From positions 1-27,224 of the forward strand of contig JBBCJR010000016.1 in NCBI GenBank assembly GCA_037190805.1: a stretch of 27,224 bases of DNA, written 5' to 3'. The notes under the pieces were generated by a model. It worked only from the letters and a program-made list of their open reading frames with translations, made no database searches and was not told the DNA's origin. The position numbers were made by a program, and so were the translations under genes. Position 1 is the first letter of the stretch. The number at the start of each line of letters is the position of its first letter. The stretch is from JBBCJR01 sp037190805. Lineage in GTDB: Bacteria > Pseudomonadota > Alphaproteobacteria > Sphingomonadales > Sphingomonadaceae. Shown in pieces: positions 24,374 through 27,224 of the stretch.

Positions 24374-24970
24374 ATGAAGTCGACCTTGTTCGCCGCCCTG
24401 ATCGCTGTCGCCATTGCAGCGCCGGCGACCGCCCAGGCTCCCGCCCCGGCGGTTCCCCCCGCAGTCGCGGCATCGCCGGAAAGCGAGGACCTGGCCCGGC
24501 AACTGGTCGCCATGCTGAACGTGCGCGAGCAGATGCTGGCGCCGGTTCAGAACATGGAGGAGCAGATGCGCTCCGGCGTCACGCTCAGCCGCCAGGCGGA
24601 CGCCAATCCGGCGATGCGGATGGAGCGCGCTAAGGATCCGGCCAAATGGGACGCCGCGTTCAAGCGCATCGGCGCGATGCAGGCCGACGCCCTGCGCGGG
24701 CTGATGACCGACATCGCCCCGCAGGTCGAAACGCAGGTCATCGACAGCTATTCGCGCCATTTCACGGCAGAGCAGTTGCGCGGTCTGATCGCCTTCTATG
24801 AAACTCCGTTGGGCCAGACGGTGGTCAGGAACATGCCCGTGATCGCCGCCGACGGCGCCAGCTTCATGCAACAGGTGGTGATGCCGCGCATGCAGGAGAC
24901 GCTCCAGCAGCTGAGGCCGCAGATCGAGGCCGAAACCCGCAACCTCCTGCCCCGGCAGCCCGGCCAATAG
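24374..24970 (+). CDS. DUF2059 periplasmic protein
   Basis: The 198-residue product has a signal peptide (about 1-22, MKSTLFAALIAVAIAAPATA), a Pro/Ala-rich spacer and a DUF2059 domain (about 120-180). The typical QVIDSYSRHFTAEQLRGLIAFYETPLGQ is visible, followed by a helical tail with MQQVVMPRMQE. The function of the family is unknown to me. ATG 24374 gives the clean signal peptide, with GGAG 10 nt upstream; an upstream ATG at 24341 overlapping the gltD stop would prepend 11 residues and is less likely. It sits between gltD and gltB with gaps of 29 and 47 nt, so cotranscription is probable, but no link to glutamate synthesis is evident. Confidence 0.85.
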   Translation: MKSTLFAALIAVAIAAPATAQAPAPAVPPAVAASPESEDLARQLVAMLNVREQMLAPVQNMEEQMRSGVTLSRQADANPAMRMERAKDPAKWDAAFKRIGAMQADALRGLMTDIAPQVETQVIDSYSRHFTAEQLRGLIAFYETPLGQTVVRNMPVIAADGASFMQQVVMPRMQETLQQLRPQIEAETRNLLPRQPGQ

Positions 24971-25017
24971 GCCGCCGCCCTCTCCTCCTCCCCCATCTTC
25001 GCACGGACGCACGATCG

Positions 25018-27224
25018 ATGAGCCACGCCGACATCCCCACGCCCGCCGCGGAGGCGCGCGAGCGCCTTTCCCGGGAAGGCATGTATCGCCCTGAATTCGA
25101 GGGCGATGCCTGCGGTGTCGGGCTGGTCGCGGCCGTCGACGGTGTGACCTCGCGGAGGGTGGTGGCGGCAGCCATCGACGCGCTGAAAGCGGTGTGGCAC
25201 CGGGGCGCGGTCGATGCCGACGGCAAGACCGGTGACGGGGCCGGCATTCATATCGAGCTGCCGACCGGCTTTTTCGAGGAAGCGATCGAACGGTCCGGCC
25301 ACAAGCATCATGACGACCGGCGGATGGCGGTCGGCATGGTGTTCCTGCCGCGCACCGACCTTGCCGCGCAGGAAGCCTGCAGGACCATCGTCGAGAGCGA
25401 GATCATCGATTTCGGCTATACTATCTATGGCTGGCGCCAGGTGCCGGTCGACGTGTCCGTGATCGGCGACAAGGCTATGCAGACCCGGCCCGAGATCGAA
25501 CAGATCATGATCGCCGGGCCGGACCTCGATACCGTGTCGGCCGACGAGTTCGAGAAGAACCTCTACCTCATCCGCCGCCGGATCGAGAAGAAGGTGATCG
25601 AAGCCCAGATCCAGGGCTTCTACATCTGTTCGCTGTCGTGCCGGTCGATCATCTACAAGGGCCTGTTCCTGGCCGAGGCCTTGTCGGTCTTCTATCCCGA
25701 TCTTCTCGACGAGCGGTTCACCAGCCGGTTCGCGATCTTCCATCAGCGTTACTCGACCAACACCTTTCCGCAATGGTGGCTCGCCCAGCCGTTCCGCACG
25801 CTGGCGCACAATGGCGAGATCAACACGATCCGCGGCAACCGCAACTGGATGAAAAGCCACGAGATCAAGATGGCCAGCCTCGCCTTTGGCGAGCATTCGG
25901 AGGACATCAAGCCGCTGATCCCGGCGGGCGCGTCGGACACGGCGGCGCTCGACGCGGTGTTCGAGGCGATCTGCCGCGCCGGCCGCGATGCGCCGACCGC
26001 CAAGCTGATGCTGGTGCCCGAGGCCTGGCAGCATGGCGCCGACCTGCCGCCGGACCATGCCGAGATGTACGCCTATTTCGCCAGCGTCATGGAGCCGTGG
26101 GACGGCCCGGCGGCGCTGGCGATGACCGACGGCCGCTGGGTGGTGGCCGGCATGGACCGCAATGCGCTGAGGCCGCTGCGCTATACCGTCACCGCCGACG
26201 ATCTGCTGATCGTCGGGTCGGAAACCGGCATGGTCGTCGTTCCCGAAAGCCAGATTTCGGCGAAGGGCCGGCTCGGGCCGGGGCAGATGATCGCCGTCGA
26301 TCTCGACAACGGCACGATGCTGAACGACCGGGCGATCAAGGACCGCATCGCCGGCGAGGCGCCCTATGGCGAATGGGTGAAGGATTTCGCCGCCCTTGCC
26401 CGCGACGGCAGCCGCGACGACGAGCCGAGCCCGGCCCTCAGCCGCGACCAGTTGCGCCGGCGCCAGATCGCCGCCGGCCAGACGCTGGAGGACATGGAGC
26501 TGCTGCTGGCGCCGATGGTCGAGGACGCCAAGGAAGCCGTCGGTTCGATGGGCGACGACACGCCGCTGGCCGTCATCTCGAACAATCCGCGCCCGATCAG
26601 CCATTTCTTCCGCCAGAATTTCAGCCAGGTCACCAATCCGCCGATCGACCCCTTGCGCGAGACGCGGGTGATGAGCCTGAAGACGCGCTTCGGCAATCTC
26701 AGCAACATCCTCGACCGGCACAGTCGGCAGGCCGGCGTTCTGGTGCTGGAATCGCCGGTGCTCACCAACCGCGAGTGGCTGTGGCTGAAGGACCGCTTCG
26801 GCGCCCAGAGCGCCGAGATCGACTGCAGTTTCGTTGACGACAGCGGCACCGACGGTCTCAGAGAGGCGATTGCCCGCATCCGCGCCGAAGCCGAAATGGC
26901 GGTGCGCGCGGGCAAGAGCGAGCTGTTTCTGACCGACGAGCATGCCGATGCTAGCCGGGTCGGCATCCCGATGATCCTGGCCGCCGCCGCCGTCCACACC
27001 CATCTGGTGCGCAAGGGCCTCAGGTCCTTCGCCTCGGTCAACGTGCGGTCAGCCGAATGCCTCGACACCCATTATTTCGCGGTGCTGATCGGGATCGGCG
27101 CGACCACGGTCAATGCCTGGCTGGCGCAGGAAGCGATCGCCGACCGCCACGCCCGCGGCCTGTTCGGCGACCGAACGCTGACCGACTGCATCCACCGCTA
27201 TCGGAAGGCGGTGGACGACGGCCT
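25018..27224 (+). CDS. gltB: Glutamate synthase large subunit (5' part)
   Basis: The reading frame runs from ATG 25018 off the right edge without a stop, giving 735 codons of an expected roughly 1500. GltB hydrolyses glutamine and transfers ammonia to 2-oxoglutarate. The class II amidotransferase domain starts at the nucleophile Cys32 (FEGDACGVGLVA), implying a 31-residue propeptide to be removed. Further blocks are HRGAVDADGKTGDGAGIH, HQRYSTNTFPQW, LAHNGEINTIRGN and MDRNALRPLRY. The central domain begins around residue 430 and contains PISHFFRQNFSQVTNPPIDPLRE. No Shine-Dalgarno sequence precedes the ATG; ATG 25081 is an alternative with a shorter propeptide. The long minus-strand frame opposite is a shadow. 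Confidence 0.95.
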   Translation, partial: MSHADIPTPAAEARERLSREGMYRPEFEGDACGVGLVAAVDGVTSRRVVAAAIDALKAVWHRGAVDADGKTGDGAGIHIELPTGFFEEAIERSGHKHHDDRRMAVGMVFLPRTDLAAQEACRTIVESEIIDFGYTIYGWRQVPVDVSVIGDKAMQTRPEIEQIMIAGPDLDTVSADEFEKNLYLIRRRIEKKVIEAQIQGFYICSLSCRSIIYKGLFLAEALSVFYPDLLDERFTSRFAIFHQRYSTNTFPQWWLAQPFRTLAHNGEINTIRGNRNWMKSHEIKMASLAFGEHSEDIKPLIPAGASDTAALDAVFEAICRAGRDAPTAKLMLVPEAWQHGADLPPDHAEMYAYFASVMEPWDGPAALAMTDGRWVVAGMDRNALRPLRYTVTADDLLIVGSETGMVVVPESQISAKGRLGPGQMIAVDLDNGTMLNDRAIKDRIAGEAPYGEWVKDFAALARDGSRDDEPSPALSRDQLRRRQIAAGQTLEDMELLLAPMVEDAKEAVGSMGDDTPLAVISNNPRPISHFFRQNFSQVTNPPIDPLRETRVMSLKTRFGNLSNILDRHSRQAGVLVLESPVLTNREWLWLKDRFGAQSAEIDCSFVDDSGTDGLREAIARIRAEAEMAVRAGKSELFLTDEHADASRVGIPMILAAAAVHTHLVRKGLRSFASVNVRSAECLDTHYFAVLIGIGATTVNAWLAQEAIADRHARGLFGDRTLTDCIHRYRKAVDDG

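Noticed and set aside
24796..27003. A 735-codon minus-strand open frame opposite gltB
   Set aside because: The plus strand encodes unmistakable GltB motifs throughout. The antisense frame has low-complexity Arg/Gly/His-rich content typical of a shadow in GC-rich DNA.

Overview
The window reads as a chromosomal segment of a high-GC alphaproteobacterium, most likely a member of the Sphingomonadaceae. This is inferred from recalled protein families, the gene neighbourhoods (xseA-DUF2093 divergent to purD; an XrtA/PEP-CTERM regulatory set next to an EpsB-type sugar transferase) and the frequent ATGA/GTGA/TTGA gene overlaps. No database search was possible. Almost all of the sequence is protein coding. 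There is one tRNA, and no insertion sequence, CRISPR array or prophage was seen.

Layout. 1-157: two hairpins upstream of the first gene. 158-1994 (+): yebC-ruvC-ruvA, translationally coupled by 4-nt overlaps; ruvB does not follow. 2030-2358 (+): a nested inverted repeat and a small, lower-GC DUF7662-type gene. 2362-4926 (-): xseA, a DUF2093 gene and an M23 peptidase lipoprotein. 4925-6214 (+): purD, whose start codon is interlocked with that of xseA. 6301-7248 (+): three small membrane-associated proteins, including a 34-residue one. 7282-8592 (-): a CNNM/CBS/CorC hemolysin-family protein. 8744-9421 (+): an OmpA-family lipoprotein. 9432-17116 (-): epsB-like sugar transferase, prsK, prsR and prsT. 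17304-18665 (+): a GDP-mannose pyrophosphorylase (manC) with a degenerate C-terminal cupin. 18722-19657 (-): prs. 19765-20523 (-): pgeF. 20787-20873 (-): tRNA-Leu(CAG) with a clear sigma-70 promoter. 20978-22728 (+): an NDUFA9-like dehydrogenase overlapping uppP. 22896-27224 (+): gltD, a DUF2059 periplasmic protein and gltB, which runs off the right edge.

How the genes fit together. The most distinctive block is epsB-prsK-prsR-prsT. It pairs an initiating polyprenyl-phosphate sugar transferase with a membrane histidine kinase, a sigma-54 enhancer-binding response regulator and a large TPR protein. These are known parts of the exosortase (XrtA)/PEP-CTERM export and exopolysaccharide system, yet no exosortase or PEP-CTERM protein lies in the window. 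The divergent manC can supply GDP-mannose, and uppP recycles the undecaprenyl carrier used by the same kind of polymer synthesis. The remainder is housekeeping: recombination (ruvCA, xseA), purine and PRPP synthesis (purD, prs), envelope maintenance (M23, OmpA, pgeF, uppP) and nitrogen assimilation (gltD/gltB). No wholly new system was found. The most notable points are the interlocked xseA/purD starts, the foreign-looking gene where ruvB would be expected, the detached Prs module, the degenerate ManC cupin and the gltD-DUF2059-gltB order.
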